Shown here piece after piece: positions 1-10,094 of a stretch of DNA of 64,000 nt (its first letter is position 1; each line of letters opens with the position of its first letter). The notes under the pieces are model-generated. The model worked only from the letters and a program-made list of their open reading frames with translations, had not been told where the DNA came from and did no database searches. The position numbers and the translations under genes were made by a program. Source of the DNA: Weissella minor (GTDB lineage Bacteria; Bacillota; Bacilli; Lactobacillales; Lactobacillaceae); assembly GCF_001437425.1 (NCBI RefSeq), contig NZ_JQCD01000024.1, positions 281,863 through 345,862 on the forward strand, given 5' to 3'.

Positions 1-1766
1 GCCAGGCCCAAGCAGGAAGTGCTGATCTTCAAAAGTCATTAAATGATTTGAATAGCGCGGTTAATGGTGATGATGCCAAAAGTCTTAAGAGCGCAGCGGC
101 TGCATACAAAGAACAAGTTGATAAGTTATCACAAGCTGGTGGTGCAAATGCAGACGTCAGTGCTAACTTGAAGTCAATGGCTTCTCAAATTGAAAGTTTA
201 GCTGGATTGGAATCAGCTGATAATTTGACAGACAGTCAAAAACAAACGTTATCGACAAATGTGAAAGGTTTGCAAGACAACTTGAATAGTGTGCAATCAC
301 AATTGTCAGGTGCATCTTCACAAAATTCAAACTTGTCACAATTGGCATCAGGATATGACCAATTATATGCAGGCATGACTTCTGCCTTTGGAAATGTTGC
401 AGGATTAGCTGATGGTGCCGGTAAAGTGAATGGTGGTTTGACTGCATTACAACAAAAGAACGATTCTTTGACTTCTGGAAGCCAACAATTAGCAAGTGGA
501 TTATCTGACTTGGATACAAAGAGCAGCGATCTAAATGCTGGTGCCAACAATTTGGTTGGTGGTACATCTAAGTTGAATGAAGGTAGCCAATCACTTGTTA
601 GTGGTCTTGGACAATATACAAATGGTGTCTCAAAGCTAAACCAAGGTGGGCAACAAGTTGCTAGTGGTCTTGGTTCATATACAGGTGCTGTTGGTCAATT
701 GAACCAAGGTGGTCAGCAACTTGCTGGTGGCCTATCAGAATTAAATGGTAAGGGTGGCCAATTACAGTCAGGTGCTAACCAATTGACTGGTGGTTTGTCA
801 GAATTAAATGGTAAGAGTGGCCAACTACAGTCAGGTGCTAACCAATTGACTGGTGGTTTGTCAGATTTGAATGGTAAGAGCGGTCAACTACAATCAGGTG
901 CTAATCAACTTGCTGGTGGCCTAACTGAACTTAACAGTAAGGGTGCCGAAATCTATAATGCAGCTGAAATGTTAGCAAATGGTGGTAACCAGCTTAGTGC
1001 CGGGGCCCTAAAGTTGAATGTTGGCCTTGTTGATGCAACAAAGGGTGCTGATGAATTGTCAAAGAAGCTCGGCGATGGTGCTAATGAAACGAACCAAATT
1101 AAGGACAATAAGAAGACCTTTGATATGTTCGGAACACCAATCAAATTGCATGCTTCTGATAGTACGAACACCAAGACAAATGGATATGGTATGGCCCCAT
1201 ACATGTTATCAGTCTATCTTTACGTTGGAATGATTACATTGATGGCTGTGTTAGATATCTTTACACCAGCCATTGTCCCACCAAAGAATGGATTCTCATG
1301 GTGGATCAGTAAGATGATGATGCCATTGTTACTTTCAATTGGTGCGGCATTTGTTGTTTGGTTGTCTTCAATCTTCTTGATTGGAATTCACCCAACAGAA
1401 CCAGGCAAGATGTTGTTTATCTTGATTCTGGCATCGATTACGGATATGGCAATCTTATTCTTGCTGACAGCCGTCTTAGGTAAGTTTGGAACCTTCATTG
1501 CGTTAATCTTGATGGTGCTACAATTGGCGGCATCAGGTGGAACGTATCCAATGGAGTTAACGACGCCATTCTATCGTGCAATTCATCCATTCATGCCAAT
1601 GACTTACTCGATTGAAGGCTTACGTGCCACAATTTCAACGGGTAATAGCATTGTGCAACCAGCGATTGTGTTAATTAGTATTACACTTGTACTATTTGGC
1701 TTAACATGGTTATTCTTTGAATCACAAATGAAGAAGCGTTTTAGCTTTAAACACACTGAAAATTAA
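1..1766 (+). CDS. YhgE/Pip family membrane protein, 5'-truncated
   Basis: C-terminal part of a YhgE/Pip (phage infection protein) family protein. The frame is open to the left edge, so the TTG at 48 is not the real start. The visible part begins with a long Ser/Gly/Gln/Asn-rich extracellular region whose short repeats (LNxGxxQLxxGL) are typical of the family, including three near-identical 21-residue units at 741-929. It ends with about five hydrophobic segments (roughly residues 385-565 counted from base 48) and a short basic tail. Family members resemble Lactococcus Pip, a phage receptor, and the type VII secretion protein EsaA/YueB; the exact role here is unknown. A hairpin terminator follows directly. 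Confidence 0.88.
   Translation, partial: QAQAGSADLQKSLNDLNSAVNGDDAKSLKSAAAAYKEQVDKLSQAGGANADVSANLKSMASQIESLAGLESADNLTDSQKQTLSTNVKGLQDNLNSVQSQLSGASSQNSNLSQLASGYDQLYAGMTSAFGNVAGLADGAGKVNGGLTALQQKNDSLTSGSQQLASGLSDLDTKSSDLNAGANNLVGGTSKLNEGSQSLVSGLGQYTNGVSKLNQGGQQVASGLGSYTGAVGQLNQGGQQLAGGLSELNGKGGQLQSGANQLTGGLSELNGKSGQLQSGANQLTGGLSDLNGKSGQLQSGANQLAGGLTELNSKGAEIYNAAEMLANGGNQLSAGALKLNVGLVDATKGADELSKKLGDGANETNQIKDNKKTFDMFGTPIKLHASDSTNTKTNGYGMAPYMLSVYLYVGMITLMAVLDIFTPAIVPPKNGFSWWISKMMMPLLLSIGAAFVVWLSSIFLIGIHPTEPGKMLFILILASITDMAILFLLTAVLGKFGTFIALILMVLQLAASGGTYPMELTTPFYRAIHPFMPMTYSIEGLRATISTGNSIVQPAIVLISITLVLFGLTWLFFESQMKKRFSFKHTEN
741..929 (+). repeat. three tandem 63-bp coding repeats
   Basis: Three in-frame copies of a 63-bp unit start at 741, 804 and 867 and encode LNGKxGQLQSGANQLxGGLxx. 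They are nearly identical at DNA level, so they look like recent internal duplications inside the extracellular region of the YhgE/Pip protein. Confidence 0.85.
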
Positions 1767-1777
1767 TTAATTTTCGA

Positions 1778-1816
1778 ATATCAGTTATGCAAAATTGCAT
1801 GGCTGATATTTTTTTG
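1778..1816 (+). terminator. intrinsic terminator after YhgE/Pip gene
   Basis: ATATCAG and ATGCAA arms pair with TTGCAT and CTGATAT around a short loop, followed by a run of T. Confidence 0.8.
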
Positions 1817-1912
1817 CAATATTTCAGGTATGTTTTGATATTGAATTGAAATGATTATGGAATAAATGATATTTTAGTGACATTATTGGGTAGTTAAATT
1901 AATAATCTATGA

Positions 1913-1950
1913 TATAATATATGCAATTAGTTCTAGTAATATAACTAATT
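1913..1950 (+). promoter_or_regulatory. possible promoter -10 and inverted repeat
   Basis: TATAAT at 1913-1918 has no convincing -35 box. Downstream, near the expected transcription start, AATTAGTT (1925-1932) and AACTAATT (1943-1950) form an inverted repeat that could be an operator or a 5' UTR stem. It would serve the 1981-3131 gene pair. Confidence 0.4.
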
Positions 1951-1980
1951 AATACAATTAATGTGGAGGTTCTTTCGTTT

Positions 1981-2319
1981 ATGAAGCCATTACTATTGGT
2001 AGGTAAGGAAAATGCGACAACGTTATTAACTAAGTATTATGGTGATGCGATTACTGAAAAGTCAGCACCCCGAGTTCGTGCCCGAGAAGTATTTGAGGCA
2101 ATAGAGAAGATTCCAGATTATTCGATTGTGTTGGTATATCAAGATGACAACGGTGATTATAAGACCGTTGTTAAGAATATTACTGAAAAATTTGACCGTT
2201 TGATTAAAACGGCATTTTCAGGAAATTCAAATGAATTTGTGAATAACCTCATTGGTGTTGGAAAATTACTTGATCCTGACAATGCAGATATTTACGAGTT
2301 GTTTAAATTAGAAGTATAA
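1981..2319 (+). CDS. hypothetical protein, 112 aa
   Basis: I do not recognise this protein. It is small, soluble and mixed in charge, with no signal peptide or membrane segment. A GTG at 1963 would extend the frame, but that GTG overlaps the GGAGG ribosome-binding site at 1965-1969, so the ATG at 1981 (11 bases downstream) is the likely start. The next gene begins 26 bases after the stop without a terminator between them, so it is probably cotranscribed with the SDR dehydrogenase. Confidence 0.7.
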   Translation: MKPLLLVGKENATTLLTKYYGDAITEKSAPRVRAREVFEAIEKIPDYSIVLVYQDDNGDYKTVVKNITEKFDRLIKTAFSGNSNEFVNNLIGVGKLLDPDNADIYELFKLEV

Positions 2320-2345
2320 ATTACGTTATTTATTAGGAGGGTTTT

Positions 2346-3131
2346 ATGTATCCAGATCTTAAAGGAAAGACAGCTGTCGTTACTGGTGGTACGACAGGTC
2401 TTGGTTTAGCAATTGTTGGTCGTTATCTAGAAGAAGGTATGAATGTTGTTGCTGATTACGTCGGTGAATTAAAAGTCACTGATGATCTTAAAGCTTTGCA
2501 AGATAAGTATGAAAATACATTGATTGTTTTCCAAGCTGACGTAACTAGTGAGGAAGAAATTGATGCTTTATCTAAGGAAGCCACAGATAAGTTTGGTGGA
2601 CTTGATGTTTGGGTTAATAATGCCGGAATTGAAAAACCATTCCCAACTGCTGAAATGCCTTACGACGAATGGCAAAAAGTGATTAATGTTAACTTGAACG
2701 GAACTTTCTTGGGAACACGTGCTGCTTTGCGTGCCTTTGAAAAGAACTTCAATAAGGGAAGCATTATCAACATGTCATCTGTTCACCAACAAATTCCATG
2801 GCCAACATTTGCCCACTATGCTGCAAGTAAGGGTGCTTCAAAGCTATTTACTGAAACAGTTGCGTTGGAATATGCTGAAAAGGGTATTCGTGTGAATAAC
2901 ATCTGTCCAGGTGCCATTGACACACCAATTAATGCTGAAAAGTTTGCTGATCCAATTCAACGCATGCAAACGCAAAGCATGGTACCAATGGGTGAAATTG
3001 GGGAACCTAGCTATGTGTCTGATGCTGCAGCTTTCTTGGCTTCAGAGCAAGCACATTACATTACTGGAAGTTCACTCTTCGTGGATGGTGGTATGAAGCT
3101 ATACCCATCATTCCAACACGGTGCTGGTTAA
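2346..3131 (+). CDS. SDR oxidoreductase, glucose 1-dehydrogenase-like
   Basis: Classical short-chain dehydrogenase of 261 aa, the usual family length. The N-terminal TGGTTGLG matches the TGxxxGxG cofactor-binding motif, NNAG follows near residue 93, and the Ser plus YAASK active site is seen in the NMSS ... HYAASKG segment. The C-terminal GSSLFVDGGM is also typical. Overall similarity is to Bacillus glucose 1-dehydrogenases, which oxidise glucose to gluconolactone with NAD(P); substrate is inferred from family resemblance only. AGGAGG precedes the ATG by a few bases. The gene closes a two-gene unit and is followed by a strong terminator. Confidence 0.85.
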   Translation: MYPDLKGKTAVVTGGTTGLGLAIVGRYLEEGMNVVADYVGELKVTDDLKALQDKYENTLIVFQADVTSEEEIDALSKEATDKFGGLDVWVNNAGIEKPFPTAEMPYDEWQKVINVNLNGTFLGTRAALRAFEKNFNKGSIINMSSVHQQIPWPTFAHYAASKGASKLFTETVALEYAEKGIRVNNICPGAIDTPINAEKFADPIQRMQTQSMVPMGEIGEPSYVSDAAAFLASEQAHYITGSSLFVDGGMKLYPSFQHGAG

Positions 3132-3143
3132 ACAAAATATTGA

Positions 3144-3176
3144 AAAAGCAGACACTTTTGTGTCTGCTTTTTTTGT
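3144..3176 (+). terminator. intrinsic terminator
   Basis: AAAGCAGACA and TGTCTGCTTT form a perfect 10-bp stem around CTTTTG, followed by a T run. Confidence 0.9.
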
Positions 3177-3370
3177 TTTTAAGCGGATTGAACGCGAAAT
3201 TCAAAAAAAAATTAAGGCACGAATGCTTAATTTATACGGAAAGGTAACGCTTTCATGGTTTTACTAACCAAAATAAAGTAACACTATAGCAATAAACGGT
3301 GTTATAATTGTTATAATTTTGAAACATTAAAGATAAAAATGATTGCTTTTGAATATGAGAGGGATAAAAA

Positions 3371-3502
3371 TTGAAAAAACATCGACAGTTTTGGATGTTT
3401 ATCGGACAGACATTATTTTATTTTGCTGTTCTGTTAATTTTATTATACCTATATGGGTATTCTAGCCACGGCCAAGGTGGCTTCATTTATAACGAATTTT
3501 AA
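3371..3502 (+). CDS. dltX: D-Ala teichoic acid incorporation peptide DltX
   Basis: A 43-residue membrane peptide directly upstream of dltA. It has a short basic N-terminus, one transmembrane helix (about residues 11-30) and ends in FIYNEF, the conserved C-terminal motif of DltX. The start is TTG at 3371, supported by GAGAGGG at 3357-3363 with 7 bases of spacing; no ATG gives a comparable protein. DltX works with DltB and DltD in moving D-Ala from the carrier protein to teichoic acid on the outer face of the membrane, its C-terminal motif being important for this. It is the first gene of the dlt operon here. Confidence 0.92.
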   Translation: MKKHRQFWMFIGQTLFYFAVLLILLYLYGYSSHGQGGFIYNEF

Positions 3503-3526
3503 ACGTACCGAGGAAATTGGGGATTT

Positions 3527-5074
3527 ATGAGAATGAAAATTGAAAATATGATTGCGACAGTTGATAACTATGCCACAACCCAAGGAGATCACATTGTTTA
3601 TGATGTACAGGGGGTACAGCATACTTATCGTGACTTAAAGCATGATTCAGATGCACTGGCTGCAGCAATTGATGCGCTCGACTTACCGGAGAAGGCACCA
3701 ATTATGGTCTTCACAGGTCAAGATTATGAAGCTTTAGCAACTTTTGTTGGTGCTGTTAAATCAGGACATGCGTACATTCCGGTTGATATTAATTCAGCTG
3801 ATGAGCGTCTAACGTCTATTTTGGAGATTGCTAAACCAGCAGCGGTCATTGCAGTTGATCCATTGCCAATTACGATTGATGCCGTCCCAGTTATTACACC
3901 TGAACAATTACGTACGATTATGCAAGATGATGTTGATTATGAATTGACGCATCCTGTGTTAGATGATGATAATTATTATATTATTTTTACATCAGGTACA
4001 ACTGGTAAGCCTAAGGGAGTTCAGATTTCACATCGAAATCTATTATCTTATACAAATTGGATGCTTTCAGCTGAAGCCTTTGATGTACCAAATCAACCTA
4101 AAATGTTAGCACAACCACCATATTCATTCGATTTATCAGTCATGTATTGGGCACCAACGCTTGCCTTGGGTGGAACATTATATGCGTTGCCTCGTCCGGT
4201 TGTTGAGAATTTTAAGGCCTTGTTTGAAGTGCTACCAACCTTAGATATTGAAGTTTGGACGTCAACACCATCATTTGCTGATATGGCGATGCTTTCAGAT
4301 GAGTTTGATGAAGCGCATATGCCAACATTAAAGTATTTCTACTTTGATGGTGAAGAGCTAACGGTCTCAACGGCCCAAAAATTACATGCGCGTTTTCCAC
4401 ACGCTCGCATTGTGAATGCGTACGGACCAACGGAAGCGACAGTTGCTCTATCAGCTGTTGCGATTACAGATGAAATGCTGGAAAATGCAGAACGGCTACC
4501 AATTGGCTATCCAAAGCCAGATTCACCAACCTATGTCATTGATGAAGATCAAAATATTGTGCCAACGGGTGAAGCAGGAGAAATTATCGTATCTGGACCT
4601 GGTGTTTCTAAGGGGTATTTGAATAATCCAGAGAAAACTGAAGCAGCATTCTTTGAATTTAATGGATTACCTGCATACCACACGGGTGATTTTGGATCGA
4701 TGGATGAAGATTCACTCTTACATTATGGTGGCCGGATGGATTTCCAAATTAAATTCAATGGATACCGCATTGAATTAGAAGAAGTTTCACATATCTTGAG
4801 CTTATCAGACATGGTTGAAACAGCAGTAGCGGTACCGCGTTACAATGACCAACATAAAGTGCAACAATTGTTGGCGTTTGTGGTACCTAAAGCTGGCTTA
4901 CTTGACACATATGAGAAGCCTTTGCTATTAACAAAGGCCATTAAAGAAACTCTGAAGAATGATATGATGCCGTATATGATGCCTTCACGTTTTCTTTATC
5001 GTGAAGACTTGCCGATGACACCAAATGGAAAGATTGATATTAAAGCGCTCATTGCTGAGGTGAACCCAGCATGA
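3527..5074 (+). CDS. dltA: D-alanine--D-alanyl carrier protein ligase
   Basis: DltA activates D-alanine with ATP and loads it on the phosphopantetheine arm of DltC in the cytoplasm. The 515-aa protein has the adenylate-forming signature [10 protein letters not shown] at about residues 154-163, YGPTE near residue 300, YHTGD, and the C-terminal lysine in the PNGKID motif. The ATG at 3527 is used here; an ATG at 3533 is a possible alternative. It lies 24 bases after dltX, and its TGA overlaps the dltB ATG in an ATGA arrangement. Confidence 0.97.
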   Translation: MRMKIENMIATVDNYATTQGDHIVYDVQGVQHTYRDLKHDSDALAAAIDALDLPEKAPIMVFTGQDYEALATFVGAVKSGHAYIPVDINSADERLTSILEIAKPAAVIAVDPLPITIDAVPVITPEQLRTIMQDDVDYELTHPVLDDDNYYIIFTSGTTGKPKGVQISHRNLLSYTNWMLSAEAFDVPNQPKMLAQPPYSFDLSVMYWAPTLALGGTLYALPRPVVENFKALFEVLPTLDIEVWTSTPSFADMAMLSDEFDEAHMPTLKYFYFDGEELTVSTAQKLHARFPHARIVNAYGPTEATVALSAVAITDEMLENAERLPIGYPKPDSPTYVIDEDQNIVPTGEAGEIIVSGPGVSKGYLNNPEKTEAAFFEFNGLPAYHTGDFGSMDEDSLLHYGGRMDFQIKFNGYRIELEEVSHILSLSDMVETAVAVPRYNDQHKVQQLLAFVVPKAGLLDTYEKPLLLTKAIKETLKNDMMPYMMPSRFLYREDLPMTPNGKIDIKALIAEVNPA

Positions 5075-6315
5075 CGCAATGGTTAGAAAATTTGCCGAAT
5101 TGGCAACCGTATGGTGATCCAACTTATTTTGGATATCTATTATTAGGATTAATACCTATTGTGATTGGCTTATTATACGGAAGACGCTTTCAAGTATATG
5201 AGGCGCTGTTCTCATTTACTTTTATCTTATTAATGTTCTCAGGCTCAAAATGGGTGCAGTTTTATGCATTAATTGGCTATATTGTTTGGCAGCTCATGCT
5301 AATTTTTGGTTATCAACATTACCGAAAAAAAGCTGATCAAGGTTGGGTCTTTTACAGCGCCATTTTCTTATCAATTTTGCCCTTGATTTTGGTTAAAATT
5401 CATCCAGTATTTAATCATGGGAAAATGTCAATTATTGGATTTTTAGGGATTTCGTACCTAACCTTCAAGGTTGTTGCGATGTTAATGGAAATGCGCGATG
5501 ATGTGCTAAAAGATTTACGCGTTTGGCCAGTTACGCGCTTCTTGCTCTTTATGCCAACTTTGTCTTCAGGACCAATTGATCGGTATCGTCGATTTGAAGC
5601 AGACTATACCACAGCACCTGAACGCTCGGTCTATTTAGATTATTTGCAGAGCGCCACATGGAATATCATGTTGGGATTTTTCTACAAATTTATTGTTGCT
5701 TATTATATTAATTTATATTTATTGATACCGTTTAAACATGCTGCATTGAGTCAAGGTGGGTTGTTCAATCTACCAACTATTGGTGTTATGTATGCTTATG
5801 GTTTCTATTTATTCTTTGATTTTGCGGGCTATTCATTATTTGCGATTGCCATTTCGAAGTTTATGGGAATTAATACACCAATCAACTTTAATAAGCCATT
5901 CTTGGCAAAGAACTTAAAAGAGTTCTGGAATCGTTGGCATATGACTTTGAGTTTCTGGTTCCGAGACTATGTCTTCATGCGCTTCGTGCTTATGATGACG
6001 CGACATAAGGTTTTTAAGAATCGAAATGTTACTGCTGGTGTTGCCTATATGGTTAATATGCTATTGATGGGATTCTGGCATGGTTTGACTTGGTTCTATA
6101 TTTTATATGGATTCTTGCATGCACTCGGATTGATTGTTAATGATTGGTGGCTCCGTCAAAAGAAACAGAAAAATCGTGCGCGTAAGAAGGCTGGATTAGA
6201 GCCGTTGCCAAGCAATTGGTTTACGAACGCGGTCGCAATATTTATTACTTTTAATTTCACAATGTTCACCTTCCTAGTATTTTCAGGATTCTTGAATCAA
6301 TTGTGGCATCACTAA
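5071..6315 (+). CDS. dltB: D-alanyl transfer MBOAT protein DltB
   Basis: Multi-pass membrane O-acyltransferase of 414 aa, needed to bring D-Ala from DltC across the membrane to teichoic acid. The conserved [16 protein letters not shown] segment lies at about residues 289-304, and the [11 protein letters not shown] motif places the catalytic histidine at His337, matching the family position. It overlaps dltA by 4 bases (ATGA). Membrane helices are spread over the whole length. Downstream, dltC follows after a 41-base gap that carries its own AAAGAGGA ribosome-binding site. Confidence 0.97.
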   Translation: MTQWLENLPNWQPYGDPTYFGYLLLGLIPIVIGLLYGRRFQVYEALFSFTFILLMFSGSKWVQFYALIGYIVWQLMLIFGYQHYRKKADQGWVFYSAIFLSILPLILVKIHPVFNHGKMSIIGFLGISYLTFKVVAMLMEMRDDVLKDLRVWPVTRFLLFMPTLSSGPIDRYRRFEADYTTAPERSVYLDYLQSATWNIMLGFFYKFIVAYYINLYLLIPFKHAALSQGGLFNLPTIGVMYAYGFYLFFDFAGYSLFAIAISKFMGINTPINFNKPFLAKNLKEFWNRWHMTLSFWFRDYVFMRFVLMMTRHKVFKNRNVTAGVAYMVNMLLMGFWHGLTWFYILYGFLHALGLIVNDWWLRQKKQKNRARKKAGLEPLPSNWFTNAVAIFITFNFTMFTFLVFSGFLNQLWHH

Positions 6316-6356
6316 ATGAACTTATGTAACTTATTGAAATGAAAGAGGAAGATAAA

Positions 6357-6608
6357 ATGACTGAAGATATGAACGTACAAGCAGAAGTAATTGCAATTAT
6401 TGATGATTTATTCATGGAAGATGTTTCTGACATGATGGATGAAGACTTATTCGATGCCGGCGTACTAGACTCAATGGCTGTTGTTGAGTTAGTTGTGGCA
6501 CTAGAAAATAAGTTTGCTATTAAAGTTCCAGTATCAGAAATGGGACGTGATGATTGGAATACAGCGGACAAGATTGTTGAAGGGGTAAAGGAATTACGGA
6601 ATGCGTAA
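6357..6608 (+). CDS. dltC: D-alanyl carrier protein
   Basis: Acyl-carrier-protein-like DltC, 83 aa, which carries D-Ala on a phosphopantetheine arm. The attachment serine is Ser39 in the [11 protein letters not shown] motif. An in-frame ATG at 6339 would precede the ribosome-binding site AAAGAGGA (6342-6349), so the ATG at 6357, 7 bases behind that site, is the chosen start; it also brings the length close to the usual 78-81 aa. The protein is strongly acidic as expected. Its end overlaps dltD by 8 bases. Confidence 0.95.
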   Translation: MTEDMNVQAEVIAIIDDLFMEDVSDMMDEDLFDAGVLDSMAVVELVVALENKFAIKVPVSEMGRDDWNTADKIVEGVKELRNA

Positions 6609-7875
6609 GCGACTATGGTTAATATTTGGGCCGGTTATTTGTGCGGTGGCCTTGATATTGATCACAATTTTGTTGGCTAATCCAAATCCAAAATCTAACT
6701 ATGATGTTGAAAAGAAGGCGGCAGTGGCAACGACACCGCAGGTATTCAAGAGTGGTGTGTTGAAACGCCAGGCTCTGTCTGATTCAGACCATCGCTTTGT
6801 GCCATTTTTTGGTTCAAGTGAGTGGAAACGAATGGACAGTATGCATCCATCGGTTTTAGCTGAGGGCTATCAACGAAGTTATCGACCATTTTTAATTGGT
6901 CAAGCGGGTGCAACATCGCTAGCTCAATATTTTGGTATGCAACAGATTACTGACCAATTACAAGACAAACAGGCCGTTTTTGTGATTTCACCACAATGGT
7001 TTGTAAAAGATGCGCAAAAGCAAAAAGCACTACCTATGTTTTATAGTAAGGCGCAAGGCTTAGATTTCTTACAAAATCAAACGGGAACGGATGCTGATCG
7101 CTATGTTGCACGACGCTTTGTTCAGGTTAACCCAAAAGATTCATTAACAGGTATGATGACTAAGGTGGCCGATGGTAAAACACTAAGCAAAACGGATAAC
7201 GCGAAAATAAAGTCATATTTGCATGTCAGCAATAAAGAAGATGCATTTTTTAGTACATGGAAAACTGCTGATACCTATGACAAGAAAATCGCACCTAAAG
7301 CTGAAAAATTACCACAACCTTATAATCAAAAAGTCTTATCACAGCTAGCAACTAAGACGGCACAGAAGGATACCAGTAATAATCCGTATCATATTAAAAA
7401 TTCATTTTATACGAAGCGAATTAAAAGCCACGAAGCTAAGCTAGCCGGTTCGCAAAAGAATTTTAATTATGTGCAATCACGTGAATATAATGATTTCCAA
7501 GCGGTATTGAATCAATTTGCTGAATCAAATACAGATGTGATGTTCGTGATTCCACCGGTTAATAAAAAATGGGCTGAGTACACTGGTTTGAATGAACAAA
7601 TGTATCAAAAGTCAGTTGAAAAAATGAAATTCCAATTGTCGTCACAAGGCTTTAATCAGGTGGCAGATTTGTCTAAAAATGGGAATAAGCCCTATTATAT
7701 GGAGGATACTGTCCATCTAGGTTGGAATGGTTGGCTGAATTTTGATCAACATGTAAATCGTTTTCTAACGACCAAGCAAAAGGCACCTAATTATAAAATT
7801 AATAATCAATTTTTAGATAACCAATGGGCGATGTATGAACCAAAGGCTAAAGATGATTTTAGTAAGTTTAAATAA
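6601..7875 (+). CDS. dltD: D-alanine transfer protein DltD
   Basis: Membrane-anchored SGNH-like hydrolase/transferase of 424 aa, the extracellular last step of teichoic acid D-alanylation. Residues about 7-27 form the N-terminal membrane anchor. FFGSSEW contains the catalytic serine (Ser72/Ser73) and DTVHLGW gives Asp369 and His372, in the order known for DltD. It starts inside the end of dltC and closes the dltXABCD operon. A hairpin directly after the stop probably ends most transcripts. Confidence 0.96.
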   Translation: MRKRLWLIFGPVICAVALILITILLANPNPKSNYDVEKKAAVATTPQVFKSGVLKRQALSDSDHRFVPFFGSSEWKRMDSMHPSVLAEGYQRSYRPFLIGQAGATSLAQYFGMQQITDQLQDKQAVFVISPQWFVKDAQKQKALPMFYSKAQGLDFLQNQTGTDADRYVARRFVQVNPKDSLTGMMTKVADGKTLSKTDNAKIKSYLHVSNKEDAFFSTWKTADTYDKKIAPKAEKLPQPYNQKVLSQLATKTAQKDTSNNPYHIKNSFYTKRIKSHEAKLAGSQKNFNYVQSREYNDFQAVLNQFAESNTDVMFVIPPVNKKWAEYTGLNEQMYQKSVEKMKFQLSSQGFNQVADLSKNGNKPYYMEDTVHLGWNGWLNFDQHVNRFLTTKQKAPNYKINNQFLDNQWAMYEPKAKDDFSKFK

Positions 7876-7882
7876 GTAGATG

Positions 7883-7918
7883 AGCACGGTAAACTGAATA
7901 GTTTTACCGTGCTTTTTT
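7883..7918 (+). terminator. intrinsic terminator after dltD
   Basis: AGCACGGTAAA and TTTACCGTGCT form a perfect 11-bp stem followed by six T. The AGGAGG of the next gene lies immediately behind, so the following hydrolase may be expressed by read-through. Confidence 0.85.
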
Positions 7919-7929
7919 AGGAGGCAGAT

Positions 7930-8799
7930 ATGGCTATTTCAAATGAAGCAACAATACTCCATGAAAAATTACAGGCAATGCATTATCGTGAACAACTCAT
8001 GCAGACTTTTAGTAATAATTTAGAATTACCTGAAAATCAACGTGCTAAATCTACAAACTTTCCAAGGAGAGTGCAACAACGCATGTACCAAGAGGATGGT
8101 TATGATGTTTTAACAGTTTGGTTGGACGATAAACCGGTTAAAGGTGATTTAATGGTGCTTCACGGCGGAGCTTTTATTATGCCAATATCACCTGCTTTCA
8201 ATCAATTAGTCGTGCAATTTTTAAAATGTGGTTATCGCGTGTGCTTACCAGAGTATCCATTAGCCCCAACTGCTCTAAGTCATTCTCGAGCGTGGCTACT
8301 AAAGGTATACCGGAAGTGGTTTAAACAAAGCGAGGGGGCTCATTTTCTGTTTGGGGAATCGGCTGGTGCTAATTTGGCACTCAGATTATTGCTTGACCTT
8401 GAGCGATCAGAGCAGCCTTGTGCCACAGAACTGTTATCTATTTGTCCTGATTTGAGTTTTACGGCTAGTCCTGAAGCGATTGCGAACGATCTAATTTTAG
8501 ATGCAAACATTATGCGCACATTACAAGGACATGCTGCTGTAGCTGATTTTGATTTTAAAACGCTTGATGAAAGCCAATTTGTCGGTTCAGTTCACTTTGA
8601 TACTGGCGGTAATGAATGTAATGTTCCTGCGGTGAAACAACTAACGCAGCAATTAGCGTATAATGAAAAAAACGACATCACGGTAACAATCTCTGAAGGG
8701 ATGATTCATGATTTTATGCTATGGCAAATGTTGCCAGAAGCAAAAGCAGCAATTAAAGCTGTTGATGTTTTTTTTCAAAAAAATCAAACTGACAAGTAA
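7930..8799 (+). CDS. alpha/beta hydrolase, HSL-type esterase
   Basis: Cytoplasmic alpha/beta hydrolase of 289 aa. LHGGAF provides the HGGxF oxyanion-hole motif (about residue 78), GESAG carries the nucleophile serine (about residue 139), and MIHDFM near the C-terminus carries the likely catalytic histidine. This is the hormone-sensitive-lipase (GDSAG/GESAG) esterase pattern; natural substrate unknown. AGGAGG precedes the ATG. Only 10-50 bases separate it from dltD and the EIIC gene, so the three following genes look like a short operon placed behind dlt. Confidence 0.85.
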   Translation: MAISNEATILHEKLQAMHYREQLMQTFSNNLELPENQRAKSTNFPRRVQQRMYQEDGYDVLTVWLDDKPVKGDLMVLHGGAFIMPISPAFNQLVVQFLKCGYRVCLPEYPLAPTALSHSRAWLLKVYRKWFKQSEGAHFLFGESAGANLALRLLLDLERSEQPCATELLSICPDLSFTASPEAIANDLILDANIMRTLQGHAAVADFDFKTLDESQFVGSVHFDTGGNECNVPAVKQLTQQLAYNEKNDITVTISEGMIHDFMLWQMLPEAKAAIKAVDVFFQKNQTDK

Positions 8800-8831
8800 G
8801 TGATTGATGTTGGAAATAAGAGGCATAGGTG

Positions 8832-10094
8832 ATGAAAGAAAAATTATTTGAATTTTCCTACAAAATTCGCAGCTGGACATTTACCGAATTAGTTCGTGAA
8901 ACCGTTGAACGTCTATTCCCATTTGCCTTAATCGGTAGTGTGTTAACAGCATTTAGAAAAACGGTGCTGGATGATTACGGCTTTATTAATAATGTATTTG
9001 ATGTCCCGAGCTGGTGGAAAAATTATGAGTTTGTGGATCAGTATATGAAAAGCTTTAGTCATTTGACACTGGGCATTTTAGGGGTTTTGGCAGCATTTTT
9101 TATGGCTGAATTAACGCTCAAAGCGACAAAGCATCCGGATTATCTGGCTGGCTTAACAGCTGCAATTGGTTATCTGTTACTATTTACGCCACAAGGTTTT
9201 ACGAATGGAAAGGTACAGTTGTCGGCCTTGTCGAAATATACAGGGATGAGTGGTTTATTACTGGGTATCTTATTTGGTTATTTGATTGGGCGTTTATTCT
9301 TACGTTTTGTTGTACCTAAGTATGAAGGTAACCAAAAAAATATTGGCATATCAGTGATGGGGATTGTATTAGCCCTGGCCTTGCTCGTTAATATTGGGAT
9401 AAGTCAACTCTATCAATCAACACTGACAACTGATTTTTTGACTAATATCAGTGACATGGTTAGTACCGGTAGTCTTAAAATGACGGTACTAGGGACATTT
9501 CTGACCACAACATTGCGCTGGTTGGGCTTACGTGGTGTGTTTGAAGTTGATGGGGAATTTGCAAGTGTTGTTGATACAACGAATATGATGTATGCCTTAA
9601 AGCATCACTCAGTTTGGTCAGTTCCGTATCCATTTAGCGAACAAAGTCTCTATCATAGTTTTGGTGTGTTTGGTGGTGTTGGTGGTATATTGGCTCTTGC
9701 TGTGGCCATCTATTGGGTTTCACATAGTCGACATGATAAATCAGTGATTCGCTTATCGCTAATTCCGACATTATTTGGAAGTGGACAAGGTATGCTAGTT
9801 GGTCTGCCGGTATTATTTAATCCGATTTATGTGATTCCATTTATTTTAGTGCCAGTTGTGAACGTCTTGTTAGCAAGTTTCTTGATTATGCTTAAGGTCA
9901 TGCCACCAGCGGTCTATCCAGTACCAATTGCCACACCTGGACCTTTAATTGGATTCATTGGCTCCGGTGGAAATTGGATTGAACTTGCATTCGGTGTTGG
10001 TATTTTTGCGCTGGATGTTTTAATTTATATGCCGTTTGTTAAGTTGGATAATCGGTTACAGGCTAAGCTAGGTGAAAGGGCGGATGTCATATGA
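8832..10094 (+). CDS. PTS EIIC-like membrane permease without EIIA/EIIB
   Basis: A 420-aa multi-pass membrane protein. Its overall pattern and the C-terminal half (PAVYPVPIATPGPLIGF, then GSGGNW and a YMPF segment) resemble EIIC permeases of the lactose/cellobiose PTS family. No EIIA or EIIB domain is fused and none is encoded nearby, so phosphorylating sugar uptake is not assured. The GTG at 8829 is less likely than the ATG at 8832, which has AAGAGG 8 bases upstream. The gene sits between two alpha/beta hydrolases and overlaps the second by 4 bases. Confidence 0.75.
   Translation: MKEKLFEFSYKIRSWTFTELVRETVERLFPFALIGSVLTAFRKTVLDDYGFINNVFDVPSWWKNYEFVDQYMKSFSHLTLGILGVLAAFFMAELTLKATKHPDYLAGLTAAIGYLLLFTPQGFTNGKVQLSALSKYTGMSGLLLGILFGYLIGRLFLRFVVPKYEGNQKNIGISVMGIVLALALLVNIGISQLYQSTLTTDFLTNISDMVSTGSLKMTVLGTFLTTTLRWLGLRGVFEVDGEFASVVDTTNMMYALKHHSVWSVPYPFSEQSLYHSFGVFGGVGGILALAVAIYWVSHSRHDKSVIRLSLIPTLFGSGQGMLVGLPVLFNPIYVIPFILVPVVNVLLASFLIMLKVMPPAVYPVPIATPGPLIGFIGSGGNWIELAFGVGIFALDVLIYMPFVKLDNRLQAKLGERADVI

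Noticed and set aside
48-1766. TTG at 48 as the start of the YhgE/Pip gene
   Set aside because: The frame is open upstream to the first base with the same repetitive composition, so the gene is cut by the window edge.
1963-1980. GTG at 1963 as start of the 112-aa protein
   Set aside because: It coincides with the GGAGG ribosome-binding site that serves the ATG at 1981.
3242-3255. cre site upstream of dltX (GGTAACGCTTTCA)
   Set aside because: Three fixed positions of the consensus are wrong, so it is probably chance.
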